Source of the DNA: Myotis daubentonii
Lineage: Eukaryota > Chordata > Mammalia > Chiroptera > Vespertilionidae
Assembly: GCF_963259705.1 (NCBI RefSeq)
Contig: NC_081847.1
Location: 70,329,754-70,393,753 of the forward strand
DNA length: 64,000 nucleotides
Reading direction: 5' to 3'
Positions 17,569 through 47,153 of this stretch are shown here, piece by piece; position 1 is the first letter of the stretch, and the number at the start of each line of letters is the position of its first letter. The notes under the pieces were generated by a model that saw nothing but the letters and a program-made list of their open reading frames with translations, was not told the origin of the DNA and ran no database searches. Position numbers and translations under genes: made by a program.

Positions 17569-18222
17569 TGCGGAGGGTCTACTTAAACTGCTGCTCTGAT
17601 TCTCATGGGTGAATACCATTTCTTTCATTTTTGTGAAAACATAAAATCCACAGCGTCTTTTGGAAATGCTCAAAAAAGAAAGGAAAGAAAAGAAAAGAAA
17701 TAGGCTTGTACATAATGTGAAAAGATCCTATGTTATGTATAGATGCAATAAGACCATATGGAATTACTGGACTAAAAGAATAATTTAGTTTTTTATTCAA
17801 GATTTTAAAAAGCTTATTTTGAAAATATTGCTAAATGTTGATGCTGACAGTGTTTTTCTCCTGTGAGTAACCTACGCACATAGTAAGTAGTTAGTAAAGG
17901 GAATGGAGTCCATGGAGTTGAGGAAACACGTTTTGCTGGCTGTGCCTGGACTAAATATGACAGCTTTACAATTATGAGAAAACAAAATCTTAATTTTTTT
18001 TCTATTCCAAAGATTCCAACCTGCTGGAGGTCTTTGCTCAAATCATAAAGACCACAAATTTGCAAACGAGTTACAGAATAGGCATTCTTAGTAGTTATTG
18101 TTTACCGGTACTTCATGCTAAACACATTACTTGCATTGTCTAATTAAATCCTCAACAATTAACCCTAATTAATAGATATTATTTCAATTTTCTTGCCTCC
18201 TTGTATTTAAAAACTGAAATAA

Positions 18223-18223
<1 letters not shown>
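17569..18223. other. Intergenic, nothing recognised
   Basis: WFDC8-EPPIN intergenic DNA with no exon-like or repeat signature I can name. A short GAAAA-rich stretch lies near 17672-17702. Confidence 0.5.

Positions 18224-18271
<48 letters not shown>
18224..18271 (+). repeat. (GT)n microsatellite
   Basis: About 24 uninterrupted GT dinucleotides, directly next to the tail of the adjacent SINE. Confidence 0.97.
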
Positions 18272-18275
<4 letters not shown>

Positions 18276-18750
18276 AATCCTCACTCAAGGATATTTTTTC
18301 CATTGACTTTTTTTTTTTTTTTTTTAGAGAGAGTGAGAGGAAGGAGGAGGGGGAGAGAGAGAGGGAGAGAAACATTGATGTGAGAGAGACATATTGATTG
18401 GTTGCCTCCCAATGCACCTGACTGGGATTGAGCCCATAGCTGAGGCACGCAGCCTTAATTGGGAATCAAAACCTAGACCAGTGGTCGGCAAACTGCAGCT
18501 CACGAGCCACATGCGGCTCTTTGGCCCCTTGAGTATGGCTCTTCCTAAGTCTTAGGAGTACCCTAATTAAGTTAATAACAATGTGCCTACCTGTATAGTT
18601 TAAGTTTAAAAAATTTGGCTCTCAAAAGAAATTTCAATCGTTGTACTGTTGATATTTGGCTCTGTTGACTAATGAGTTTGCCGACCAGTGCCCTAGACCC
18701 TTCAATCTACAGGCCGATGCTCAAACCACTGAGTGAACTGGCCAGAGCTG
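18272..18750 (-). mobile_element. Ves-type SINE split by an hAT element
   Basis: Minus-strand SINE. Tail and body lie at 18272-18478 and the head at 18691-18750 (ACTGAGTGAACTGGCCAGAGCT). The two halves are separated by a complete nhAT insertion, so the SINE is the older of the two. Confidence 0.85.
18479..18690 (+). mobile_element. nhAT element, second family
   Basis: 212 bp. Termini CAGTGGTCGGCAAACT and AGTTTGCCGACCAGTG, interior GCGGCTCTTTGGCCCC. Flanks ACCTAGAC (18471-18478) and CCCTAGAC (18691-18698) form an 8-bp TSD with one mismatch. It inserted into the SINE above. Confidence 0.9.
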
Positions 18751-21550
18751 AAATAATCCTGTTTATGTGAATTTGTGTTTTTATGTACCTACAGGGATTA
18801 ATCAGAAAATTCAAAAGGGACTGCTTGGTACCTTTCTTTAGTTTGAGCTCTCCATTCTTATTAATAGGCGAAACGGTGTATTTGCTCCCTCCTGGGATCT
18901 TTGCTTTTGGCGCTCTGGTGCTAAGACAGGAAATGGGTTTCCTGGTGATAGTTGCACCCTGTACATGCAGAGGGCATATGTCTCAACTCTGCTGCATTAC
19001 AGGATCTTGGGAGGCATCTGTATCTACCTGATGAATTTCATTTATTACCTTTCATTTAACAGACAGCATCTTTTCTTGCTGCAGTTAATTTTGCCAGGGA
19101 AACTATTCATAAATCAGTCATTTTCACAGTATGAATTGCTTTCTCTCTCTTCCTCTCCATTTTTAGTAACTTCCTTATCTATTTGGTTTTTCAAAAGAAG
19201 AGCCCAGTGATGGAGACTTCTATTAGTACAGAAACGTGGTCTGGACATAAGTTCTCATCCCTTTCTGTATATAACTCAGCCAGTTTGGTTTGCAAAGGAA
19301 AAGAGTGCAAGACCCAGGTGTTGGGAAACCATGAAGCCGTATTTCAACTACAAAGAAAAATCTGCTTCCTGCATCTGCTGCGATGTATTATAATGATGAT
19401 GATTTGTAAATGCCATACCGTATCTTTCCTTAACAAATCGAACAATTCTGGCCCAAACAAATGCCGTTCTCTGTATGCTTCCGCAAATTCCCCGACATAA
19501 TTAGTGTGTGTGAGAGAAAGAGGTAGAGATGATAAAACATTTCCAAAAGGGAGAAAGTTTTTGTATGGCATAGATAGTCCTTTCTTCCTTAGTGATCATT
19601 AGGCTGTTCCAGGAGGCATCATTCTTGAAATAAAAGATTCTCTGGGTAAACTTTCCATGGAGCAGTGCACCTAGGAGATTCTCCCTGGCGTTAGTGGGTG
19701 TCTAACTCCATTTCATTAAATCTTTCCCTTTTTTTTTTGTTTTAAACTCTGGCTGTAAAGACAAAAATGTACTAAATAGGAACAAACTGGTTGGTATTTA
19801 ACTTAAAGAAGAGTAAAGGGAAGAAAAACAAAAACTCAGTCTGTATGTCAGCTCCGAGGTGTCAGGGCTTCTAGCTTCTCTAGTTTTAGGAGAATTTGTG
19901 CTGCTGATGTTTATATACTTTTGGTTTTGAGATGAACACATCTCTGGGGGAAACTGTCAAGTTGCAATGGCATTTCACCGTGATCCCTCTCAAGCTCAGA
20001 TCAGTTCTCTAACCTCATGACAACTTGTTTCTGGTTTATCATCCTGGGAAATGTCAGCTCCACTGTCCCGGAAGTCACGTGCTTATGACGAGCCCATGTG
20101 AAAACCATCGCCCCTTGGTTTGGGTGTATGTGCTTAATTCAAAGTGTCTAAACCTAATCTGTAAACGCTCTTCTAACTGTTCATGGCATTATTGATTACT
20201 TTGATTATCTTGTTTGAGGATGATTCAAACTTTTTAATTTGATAGAAATAAAAATTTTTTTCTGCTAAAAAAAAAAGAAGAAGAAAGAAATTCTGAGTTT
20301 TCATTTACTTTCCAGAAAATGTAGAGACAATTTGACCATGATTGGGAGCCCTGGGAAGTATTTAGACACTTACAGACTCCATGGGTCTTTAGCCCCTGCC
20401 CCTCACTAAGGACATAACCTTCATTCTCTTTGGACCCACTATTCCTCTCTACCTTTAACTCCATAGTAAAATATTATATTCACACCGATATTAGAAAATT
20501 CCCTGGTGACCTGTGGTAAGAACTTAGACACTCAGCTCCCTCTTAACGTCATGTCTGACACTCATCTGCTGGGTGACATTGAGTCAGCCTCTTTCACTTT
20601 TCTGGACCTTAATGATCCCTACCTGTAAGATGAGGACATGGGACCTGATGGGCCCTCAGAGTCCTTCCATTTAGGAATTTCAGCTTTTTATTCCCTTCAG
20701 GGCTAAGTTTGGGAGAATGCAGGTAGTAGAATAAGAGGGACAGGGCTGCGTAACATATCTTGGTTGTTCATTAAAAATTCTATTCCTTAGTCTCTTTGTG
20801 GGATCTAGTGAGACTGTGAAGTTGGTGGGATGGGATTGTGTAGTATAAGTGTCTGACATGTTTTATAGTTATGTAAGTAAGCTTTTGATTGCCAAGGCAT
20901 TCATTTCAAAGACACTCACCTCTAGTAAACATATTGCCAGCTGTAAGGCATAGCTGTGAGCAAAATAACTAGATAAAGAACCAGGCTGCCTTTTAGAAAG
21001 CCCTGAGTAACCTAGATAATTGACACTTGAGTAGTCCTACTTCTCCCTTCCCATGTTCTAATTCCCACTGTTATGCTTTAAATTATCTAATAGAGTGAAC
21101 TATGGAACCCCAGACGTGGACATTAATAAAGACAGAGCCCAGGTTCACACTTTCTGCCCCTCTCTCTGCCCTCAACCTTGCTGTGTGGCCCTCCAGCCTG
21201 CCATGTACCCTTTGGGACCTGTGAGTAATAAATATTGTTCTTCCAAAGTTCCCTGATGGTTTAGTAGTGGTGGGTCCTGCAATCATAATAAGAATCACAG
21301 GGCTGGTCCAAGCACCACATTGGTCCTGGTGGTGGTAGGGGGAATGTCCATGGGGCTCACTACATGAGTGAATATAGCTGCCCTAGTGCCTTAGGCATTC
21401 CTAGTCCAGGACATCACTATCCATAGGCTGAGGGGCTCTGCCTTTCATCTTAAATTTTGTGACCAGATAGTCACCCACTGATGACAAGGCTTCTGTCCAC
21501 CAGGTAGGACAATGGGAGAACAAAGCTTGTCCCAAAAGTGCAATACCTAG
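18751..21550. other. WFDC8-EPPIN intergenic region
   Basis: 2.8 kb without recognisable exons. Around 21090-21260 an LTR-like stretch (GTGAGTAATAAATATTGTTC after a CT-rich segment) may be an old retroviral LTR, but its ends are not visible. Open frames here of 75-105 codons show no domain. Confidence 0.45.
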
Positions 21551-21759
21551 TTAGGAAAGGGAATAGGAACCTTAGAGATGACATTAACTCTTTGAAGAGT
21601 GTCTCCTTCTATGAAGACTGGCTGACTGGCTCATGTTTTGGATTCCGTGGCTATAGGAAAGCTTATCTTTCCAATGGCTCCTCCACTATTCCAGTTAGAA
21701 TCCAACAACTCTGTTGTCTTATTGACCTTTATTGTATTGTGGTCTCTCAGGCAGATTTC

Positions 21760-22553
21760 TTCATTTGATAGTTCTTCCTTAGACAACAGGGAGTTTGCGC
21801 CAGATGATAGCAGCGCTCTAAAAGCTCTGACATTCTCTCCTGTTCTCAAAGCAACACGACCTTGACAAACTCTGTCTTCAAACTCTATCAGCTGCTTCCT
21901 TCCCCACACCCTGCTCTGGGGCAACACATTTATTCTTTGGCCTTAGTCAAACAATATAAGTGACCTACAGAGAAAAGGGAGAGAGATGGGAGGAGAGTGT
22001 GGGAAAGGGAGAAAGAGACACAGAGATCATGGGAAAAAGAAAAAGTCAGGCAAAGGCACACAGAGACACAGAGAAGCAAAGAGATACCAAGAGATCAAAA
22101 AGACACATTGTCAGAAACAAAAGGGGTGTGCCAGTTAGTGTGCAGATAAAATGGAAAATGAATAGAGAATGAGGACATTCCACAACTCTCAATGTTATCA
22201 AGAAGACCCCATTCACTTCCAAGGTAGCCTGGAAAGTGAGACAAGCTTTGCCCACTTTTCTCACCCCTACCCCATAGCTGACCAGAGGACCCAGCCCAGC
22301 CCAGGGGACTAAGAACCAGAACCAGGAGCCATCCAATAAGAGACCTTTCCCCAGGGCTGTGGGTTATAGCTGCCAGCTCGCCACATTGATAATCTCAGAA
22401 ACATGGTGTTCCCAGGAAAAAAAAGAGAGTGGCTGGCTTGACTCCAGATCTCATATCCAAAATACTGACTACTGAAACAATAGGCTAGACAAAGGCAGCC
22501 AGACATTTTTATGTTCTGGAACCACCAGACGGACAGGCCAGCTCTTCTTCAGA
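21760..22553 (+). promoter_or_regulatory. EPPIN upstream flank, shared with WFDC6
   Basis: It shares fragments with the region upstream of WFDC6 exon 1 (28070-28760): GATGATAG...CTCT, CTAACATTCTCTCCTG-type text, a long AG-rich segment, CAGGGCTGTGGGT-like sequence and GTGGCTGGCTTGACTCC/GTAGCTGGCTGGTCTCC. This marks the duplicated promoter-proximal region. No TATA box is evident near the ATG. Regulatory role is inferred from position only. Confidence 0.45.
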
Positions 22554-26873
<4,320 letters not shown>

Positions 26874-26889
26874 ATACTGGTTGATCCTG

Positions 26890-27500
26890 TGCCTCTAAGG
26901 CTGAATGACTCACATCTATTGGTACATTATGGTTTGTGGAGAGTAAAAGCTTACTGAGGCTTCTCAAGACACCATTAAAGGGAGTGAAGAAAATTAGAAC
27001 CTTGAAAATTGATACCCCAGGGATATTGTTATTCTCCTCTGTTTCTTCAAAAAATTGCAAGACCCTTTTATGATAAGGGCTCCTGGGCATTGCCTTAGCT
27101 TGGATACCCCAGTAACTGATCCTAGGACATGGGTAAAAGGGCATGGGTAAAAGTAGTTTATTTGGGAGATTAATGTGAGGAGTAGGTAAGTGATATAGGA
27201 AAGCGAGGAGTTGATAATGAGCTGGTTACCACTGTGCAAACTGTAGCTTAATTCTACTGGAGACCTTCCACAAGATCATGTAAAACATGTCTCCATCTTT
27301 AGTTATAGGGAAGCTGAGGTGTGTATCCACTGATTCCCGTATCCTCCTGGATGTCTGGGGGGGAGGGGGGCGGGCAGGGAGCATGAAATCCCTCATTCTT
27401 CCAGGCTGTTCTGTATGGAATCTGAGCAAGCTCCCAGGAGCCAGAAAAACTCTCAGCAGAGAAGTAGAGACTCTGATGCTTGAAGTGGAAAGCTATCAAT
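26890..27500. other. EPPIN-WFDC6 intergenic sequence
   Basis: No exon or recognised element. Confidence 0.45.
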
Positions 27501-27890
27501 ATGCACTAGATATTATTCAGCCATAAGAAGGAAGGAAGCATGAATACATGCCACACTGTGGGTGGACCTCAAAAACATTACGCTAAGTGAAAGAAGCCAG
27601 TCACAAAAGGCCATACACTCTATGGTTCCATTTATATAAAATATCCAGAATAAGCAAATTCATAGAGGTAGAAAATAGATTAGTGGTTGCCAGGGGCTGG
27701 AGTAAGGCTGGGGGAAAATGGAGAGTGACTGCTAATGGGTATGGAGTTTTCTCTTGTGATAAAAATGTTTTGGAACTAATAAAGGTGATGGTTACACGAC
27801 ATCATGAAGGTAATAAAAAGCCACTTAACTGTTCACTTAAAATGGTTAATTTTATATAATGTGAATTCCATCTCAATTATAAAAAATGGA
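27500..27890 (+). mobile_element. Old L1 3' end fragment
   Basis: Typical L1 3' text: GATATTATTCAGCCATAAGAAG, GACCTCAAAAACATTACGCTAAG, TGGTTGCCAGGGGCTGG and AAAATGGTTAATTTTAT. Plus orientation, 5' truncated. Confidence 0.85.
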
Positions 27891-28857
27891 TTAGAAAAAA
27901 ATGTACATTAGAATTGCAGCTGCAGGTGAGCTGAGAATATGTCTTACTGATGCTTCAAGCCTTAAATTGGAAAGTTCAATGGAATAATCTTCAGGCCCCA
28001 CCCATTGATGCAGCTGGTTCTGAGGTCATAACTGACATTTATTTACTATTTCCCTCCTGCTTCACCTATTCCAAATTGAACCCGATGATAGAAGTTCTCC
28101 GTTAGCCCTAACATTCTCTCCTGCTTTCAAAGTATCATGATTTTGATAGGCACTCTGAAGATTTGGTTCAATCTGGAATCAACCTTCTCCTCCTTTCCAT
28201 GCTATTCGTGGCAATAGCTTTACTCTTTGACGATGGTTAAAGAAAAGGGATGGCCCAAAGAGAAGAAAGCGGAAAAGGACCAGAGGGAAATAGAAGGGCA
28301 GGGAAAAAGAGACCCAGACCCTGAGAGACTCACAGAAAAAGAAAAAGAGAAAAAGACAGGGACAGAGTAAAAGAAAGAGGCACAAAGAGAAGAAAATGAA
28401 CAGCGTGAGAAAAACTAGCAGCCAGAAAAATAAACACGCCAGAAGAGTAAGTTCTGAAAGAAAGACAAGACCTGGGATACTCTTGACCTCCAAACTCTCC
28501 CTGAAAAATGAGAGACCTTGGAATCGAACATTCCCTCTGCTAAAGGAGTTTAGAAGCCCCTGATAAACTTGCTCTCTCTGGTTGACCAGACAGCCAGAGA
28601 GCCTCAGCTCACTTGAGGACTAGATGCTGCCTATCAGGAGCCCCTTCCCTCAGGGTTGGTGCTGTGGGTGTCAGCTAGTCCCATTCATGGCCTCAGGGAC
28701 TTGGCGTTCCTTGGAGGAGGGAGAGTAGCTGGCTGGTCTCCAGTGACGTGTACCTCTTGGAGTGTTAAGCTGTGTCCGGGCAGCCAAAAGCTCTGAGGCT
28801 GCTGCTTAGCACTTGTTCTTAGTTTTGGTGCCACCAGCCAGGCCAGCCCCTCCTAAA

Positions 28858-41137
<12,280 letters not shown>

Positions 41138-41159
41138 GTGCTCCGTGAGGTCTTATATC

Positions 41160-42584
41160 TCTGAGGCTGAATAATTCACATTTGCTCCCTGGTGCAGTTT
41201 TTGGAAAAGAGGTCATTGGATCTCCTGGGGACGTCAAAAGAGGGAGAGAGGAGTAGAAAAATCCTGCAAATTGAGAACTCTGGTGACACTGTTTCCTGAT
41301 AAAATTGTCATAAGATGCTTAAGAATGGAACCAGAGCCGATTCATGTTTTGTATGGTCTAAAGCTTATATAGTTAGGGGGTTCATTTCATAAACAAATAC
41401 AAATTAAAAAGTGAATATTCTTCAAATGAGAAAGAAAATTGCAACCAATTGCAAATTTTAAAAAGCTAACAAATACCACATGTTGCATAAGATCCATATA
41501 GATTAATTATTAAGTTTTTACATATATGACAGCAATTCTACAAAACTCAATTTCTGTGGAAAGATAATTCAGTCTTTTGTTGAACATGGTTGAACAAAAA
41601 TTATTATACTTTTATTTTGGTTGTAGTTGGGATGCATACAATAGAAGCATGAATGCACAGCCATACTTGATATTTGTGTCCTAAAAACACAGGAATTTAA
41701 ATTCTCTTTTGCACGATTCCATCAAGAAGCCTAGTTGGGACAGGGTAGGGTGCAGGACTGCTCCTCTCAGGACCTCAGTTTTCCAAGCATGAGTTGAAGG
41801 TGGTGGACTAGTGTCAAAGAATACTTCTAAATTTGAGAAGATAAGGCAGCTCAGGAGCCCTGCCCAGTTTGATAAGCACCTGGGGCTTTTCCAACCCATT
41901 GGTGCTTCTCAATCCTTGCTTGGGGTTGAAGTACATGAGTGACTGGAACAGAATCACCCGTCCTAGGGGCTCATGAACCAGAGAGGTCCTTGGAAATAGC
42001 CAGAGTGTGCCCTGTAGTAGGTAGTGTCTGCTCACCTGCTGAGAATGAGCCCAGAGCCCTTGTGACTGAGTACAGGGAACTCCATGCCTTATTAAGACCT
42101 CAGTGAAAGATGCTGCATGTCTTTGTTAATTGTTTGTTCATTTCTCTGCCCATCAAAACCTAGGGAACACCTCGAGTGGAATCTTTTGGTGTTATTCATG
42201 GTGCCATGCAGACCTGAGATCCCCCTCATCTTCCTCTCCTTTTTAGTCTCACCTCAAAGCTTCCTGCAGAGCCAGAAATGCCCAGGGGAAGCTGTGGATG
42301 GTTTGAAAATTCAGGAAATGTCCAAGCTGAGGATAGTAGAGAGCCTCACCGGCCCAAATAACCCTCCTTGTTTTTTTATACATGTACAAATGGAAGCTTC
42401 TAGTAGGAAATAGACATCCAAGATACACAGCAAATCAACAGCAAAACTGGAGCTAAAATCCAGGTTTGAGGGTAACAAGGTGTTGCCAGATCCCACAGCC
42501 TTGTTGGAAATCAGGGTGGATATAATGGCTACTTGTCACTTTGTTGTTTTAATATTCAGCATCTCTTCTTTTCATTTTTTTAAA
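41160..42584. other. WFDC6-SPINT3 intergenic, part 1
   Basis: No exon or named repeat. A stretch at about 41830-41960 (AGTTTGATAAGCACC, GGTGCTTCTCAATCCTTG) resembles an old hAT remnant. Confidence 0.4.
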
Positions 42585-42646
42585 ATTCTTTTTAAAAAAA
42601 TCTTTATTGTTGAAAGTATTACATATGTCCCCTTCCCCTGCCCCCC
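42585..42646 (-). mobile_element. Short 5'-truncated L1 3' end
   Basis: Only about 60 bp of L1 3' end (TCTTTATTGTTGAAAGTATTAC...CCCCTTCCCC) with A-tail. TATTCAGCATCT-containing sequences on both flanks (42553 and 42648) mark the TSD. Confidence 0.8.
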
Positions 42647-42649
42647 AGT

Positions 42650-43847
42650 ATTCAGCATCTTCATGCCATTCCTACAGTTGAAGAATTCCCTACCATGGGG
42701 AGTCTTTGTGTAAAGTAACACCAGTGTTCCATTATGAAAGTTGAAAGGCCAGACTCTCACTCTATTGGTCGCGTTTAGTAATGGACACAGAAACCATACT
42801 CAGTATTTCAAGAGAAAATGTAATACTGAGATTTGGTTACATGATTATTGGGAGGATCTGGGCATTGGAAAGAACTGGAGCTTGTGTAGGAATCAGAGAG
42901 AACATTTTCTCCAAAATAACAGGATAAAGTGAGACTAGTTCCATGAATAATAGAAAAGGCTTTGGGCTTGGGCATCTGGATTCTAATGCTGGCCCAGCCA
43001 TTAATTTCTAGGGGACAATAAGCAAGTCATTCTTCTCTCTGGGACCCAGTTACCGTACTTGCACCATTGGGAAAGAACAAACGAAGGACCTTCCTCACAT
43101 CACTGGGGCACTTCCTTGGCTCTCATCCTTACTGGCCCCGGTGATGTTCAAAATATATCAGTGGTGTTAGTGATGGGAAAAGTGTGGACCTGTGCCCAGC
43201 AATAGGTGATCCAGTAAAGCACTGTAGACCACACACGTTCCAGGAAGACCTGGGAGTCCAAGCCCTTGTGCTATGTCTGCCTCTCATCAGGTGAGCGGCA
43301 CTCTAGGGCAATAACATATCAGGAAGGGAGAACTGAGTCAATATAACTGTTATGGAGACCTAGGTTTTGTGTTGGAAGGACAGCTTCCTCTCTAATTTAA
43401 CAAGTACTGCTATATGAACTGCTGTAAGATGTCTCAAACAACTTGAGCAAGTCTTCTGAGGAAGATGGGCAAACATCATAGAATCTTTTAAATTCATTGT
43501 TTGCCATTGAGCAGGTCAAGGATTTTTTTCTGTAGCCAAATCATCTAAGTGGCTGGCCAATACCAGTGCATTAAAAACTCAGAGATAGAGTCTTTAAAAA
43601 ACTGAATTAAAATAAAATGAAAGGTCTCAAGGTGACTCTGATATAAGTTCAGGACTACTGGTCTAAAACTCTTCTGATTTAATATCACACTTCTGATTTA
43701 TATAATTTCCTTGGGTCTTGGTGTCCTCATCTATGAAATATGCAAAACAATAAAACCATTGTCATAGAGTTTTTAACAAGCACACAAGATGAGTTATGTA
43801 AAATGTGCATAACATACTGCCTAGGATGTTAATGTTCCATAAACAAT
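42650..43847. other. WFDC6-SPINT3 intergenic, part 2
   Basis: No exon or confident repeat. A MIR-like stretch near 42960-43080 is possible. Confidence 0.4.
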
Positions 43848-43863
43848 AAAGATTAGTATTATT

Positions 43864-44086
43864 GCCCTAACCAGTTTGGCTCAGTGGATAGAGCGTCGGC
43901 CTGCGGACTGAAAGGTCCCAGGTTCGATTCCGGTCAAGGGCATGAACCTTGGTTGCGGTCACATCCCCAGTGGGAGGTGTGCAGGAGGCAGCTGATCCAT
44001 GTTTCTCTCTCATCGATGTCTCTAACTCTCTATCCTTCTCCCTTCCTCTCTGTAAACAATCAATAAAATATATATATATATTTTTA
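43864..44086 (+). mobile_element. Ves SINE, young, with intact pol III promoter
   Basis: Plus-strand SINE: A box TGGCTCAGTGGATAG, B box GGTTCGATTCC, CT-rich body and AATAAAATATATATA tail. Perfect 16-bp TSD AAAGATTAGTATTATT (43848-43863 and 44087-44102). It is the best preserved copy in the window and the reference for the others. Confidence 0.95.
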
Positions 44087-44102
44087 AAAGATTAGTATTA
44101 TT

Positions 44103-45217
44103 ATTAGAACAAACACAGTAAAAAAAAGGTAGGCACCCCTTTATGATATCAACTACTCAGATGCAAACCTTGTAGGGTCACAGCTTCCAGAAAAGGGGTC
44201 AACCTGGAGCTTCCCACGGTGAACAGTTTCCATGTCCTGTGAATAAAGCTCCAGGCTCCTGGGCTCATAGACCCTTTCTCCCTCCTCTATTTATATTCAA
44301 GCTCTTTGGCATAGAGGGCTAATAATTATCTTCTGTAAAAATTCCACTTGGATTTCAGAAGATATAAATTAACTCTCCTCTTAAAGTAATCAACCTTATT
44401 TTGCTCCCTACACATTTATTTTGCATATAAATAAGGTAAAGAAATAGAAATAAACTTTCTTAGTACGTGTATGCTTATAATAAATGTATTTGTTATATGT
44501 ATAGGCAAGTCCTCTCTCTAAGTCCCTGTTCCCCTGTTCTGTAAGATGAAGATGATGAGAATATCTCTCCCAAGGACTTTTTTAGAAGAGTGTAATGAGA
44601 AAAGGCAGAGAATCCTCTGACATATTGTTGGTGTTGAAGTGATGTCAGTTTCCTTCTCCCTTCTAGAAAAGATAAAGGTTTTGTGGAGTTTAGAATCTGA
44701 CTGGGAAAACTTTATTCTTTCACAATCCCACCCACATTTACTTCCCCATCTCTACGCCACCCAAATCAACGGATCTCAATCAAAAGTAATTTCATTCTTT
44801 ACACACATATATGGTTGACATAGGGTTTGTAAGACTCCTATGATGAGTACAAGTGCTAAATAACTAGCAAGAGTTTCCTGCTAGTTTCTCGAATGTGCTT
44901 TTAATAAATCTTACACTTACACTTGTCCTCCATGTTCTGGAATGTTAGTAACCTTACCACCCAAATCACCTGAGGAAGAGCCAAGTCACTGAGATGAGGC
45001 CAAAGATCCCCCAGGGCAACCCAGGTACAGAGTGGTTTTCAAAGGCCAGTACCTCCCACTCCACCCACAAGGCCTGTTCAGCCAAATAAGTACATCAAAT
45101 AAGTACAGGCACATCTCATCAAGCACTGCCCTCACTGCATGGAGTCCTTATCACACTGCTCATGTTGGAAATATTTTTATAATTAAAAATCACTTATATC
45201 CATAACTCTTCTGCAGG
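44103..45217. other. WFDC6-SPINT3 intergenic, part 3
   Basis: Nothing recognised. Confidence 0.4.
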
Positions 45218-45417
45218 GTTTCTAACTGTGGCACTATTGACGTTTGGGGGCAGCTGTTTCTTTGTTGTGGGGCTATCCTGAGCATTGCAGGATGGTTAGG
45301 TTAGCAGCATCACTGGCCTCTGCCAGTAGGCGCCCCCACCCCCTGCAAGTTGTGACAATCAGAAATGTCTCTAGACATTGCCAAGTGTCCTGGGGGGTAG
45401 AATCGCCTCCTCCCCGG
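45218..45417 (+). mobile_element. MER5-type hAT remnant
   Basis: Landmarks GGGTTTCTAACTGTGGCACTATTGACG, TCTTTGTTGTGGGGCT, GTTAGCAGCATCACTGGCCTCT and AATGTCTCTAGACATTGCCAAG match the MER5 consensus path. Confidence 0.85.
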
Positions 45418-46039
45418 ATGAAAATTGCTCTTCTGAATTGTGTTTTAAACGGTCAGTTTTCACTTCCTGGTCAGCTGCTCTAGAAGAGGGAGCAATGTGG
45501 GAGCTCTCTTCCAAGAGCACCGATAGGCAGCCCTGCCTTTCCTCGGTTGGAATGGCAAATGCCAGTCTGTTCGCTCCCTGGGGACCTCCTTCTGCCATTA
45601 TTTTGGTTTCTGACTAACAGAGTTGATAATCCAAGAGAGCTAAGGAAAGAGACAGGAATAATAGTAGTGGACCCAATAAAGTGCAAAAAAAGATGTATCA
45701 CTGAGATGTTGAAATGCAGGCTTTTAGAGGAGTCAAGAAAATAAAGGCAGAGGAAGCAGTGAAGGTGAGCAGGCCATGAGAGGGTTGACCCACCATTATG
45801 TGAACTATAGTTTGGAGAAGCAATGTCCAAGGAATGAGTATCATCATGGCTGCAGGGGATTTAAAGAGAAAGAAGGAAGAGTTACCACTAATGTGCAAGG
45901 ATGGGTAACACATTTCTATAGATAACAAGTATGGTTCTAACCTAGGTTGCACTCCCATTTCCAAAAAGATTATCATACACACACACATCTGCAAATGGCA
46001 TGTGTCTGTGTGTGCATTTATAATATATGAAGCATTTGT

Positions 46040-46200
46040 ATATCTATTGAACACTTGTGCAGTTCTGGGAAGTATGCTAAACCAGTATCATTAATCTCAA
46101 TGTATAGATGATAAACTGAGGCTCGGAGAGATCATGTGACTTGCCCAAGGTCAAGAGCACCTGAACTCAAAAGCACAACCTTAGACTTCATATCCCAGAC
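46040..46200 (+). mobile_element. MIR-like SINE
   Basis: GATGATAAACTGAGGCTCGGAGAG and CATGTGACTTGCCCAAGGTCA are classic MIR 3' landmarks. Confidence 0.75.
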
Positions 46201-46424
46201 TCACTATATCCCACCAAAGCATGCCAGCTTTGCCTTTTAAAAAATCAGATCTCTAGAGCAGGGGTCCTCAAACTACGGCCCGCGGGCCACATGCAAATAC
46301 AAATATTGTATTTGTTCCCGTTTTGCTTTTTTACTTCAAAATAAGATATGTGCAGTGTGCATAGGAATTTGTTCATAGTTTTTTTTAAACTATAGTCCGG
46401 CCTTCCAACGGTCTGAGGGACAGT

Positions 46425-47153
46425 TGCCGGGGTCCAACCCCAGCAGGTCCAGGGGTCCCCAAAGGTGTGGACGGAGTCGGAGAAGAAGGAATGACACAGA
46501 GGCAGCGTTCAGGTGACCATCATAGCCGGGTTCTCTTGTCAGGGTCTCCAGCCAGGTTCTGTAGCCATGTTCCCTTGCTAGGTTCTCCAGCCAGGTTCAG
46601 TCACCAGGTTCTAGTCAGGTTCTCTTGCCATGTTCTATCCAGGTTCTGTAGCCAGGTTCTGTCTCTAGGTTCTTCAGCCAGGTTTTCTCACTAGGTTCTG
46701 TCTCTAGGTTCTGTGGCCAGTTTCTGTCGAGGATCTTTTGCCATGTTCTCTCCAGTGAAGTTCTCTGTCTCTAGGTTCTGTGTAGGTTCTGTGTCTAGGT
46801 TCTGTGTCCTGTTGTCTTGTTACATCTGTATTTATACCAGTTGATTCCAATCCTATCAATCTCTATTTCAAAGGTTAGGGCGTTTCTTATCTCCATTCCA
46901 GGGAGTAAAGATTATGTAGCTTAAGCATGATTGTTCATAGTTAAAGTGATTAATTACCCGCCTGGCACTTAGTTAAGGGGTTTTATTCCCTCCCTAACTT
47001 CAGGGGAAAATCCCTACCTGGGGAAACAACCTTTCTCAGAGAGGTGACCTTGGTTAAAACACATAGTGCCAAGAAAGTGAGCAAACATATTAAGAACAGT
47101 ATGCCATATATGCCAGGTCCCTTGAAACAGCAAGGATGGACTGGCTCCCGGCA
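46425..47153 (-). mobile_element. Solo LTR of an endogenous retrovirus, nested in nhAT
   Basis: 729 bp bounded by TGCCGGGG and CTCCCGGCA (TG...CA), with a perfect 6-bp duplication GACAGT (46419-46424 and 47154-47159); a 6-bp TSD fits a class II (ERVK-like) element. On the minus strand a TATA box GGTATAAATAC lies near 46828-46838, followed by an AGAACCT-rich repeat array and a conserved-looking end, placing U3 on the right. No internal viral genes remain. Confidence 0.9.
46525..46810. repeat. Short-period tandem repeat within the LTR
   Basis: Irregular repeats of AGGTTCTGT / AGGTTCTCTAGCCAGG type, about 13-20 bp long, fill the segment downstream of the LTR's TATA box (minus orientation). Confidence 0.88.

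Noticed and set aside
43864..44086. Possible tRNA gene (A and B boxes)
   Set aside because: The pol III boxes belong to a Ves SINE with body, A-rich tail and 16-bp TSD, not to a folded tRNA gene.
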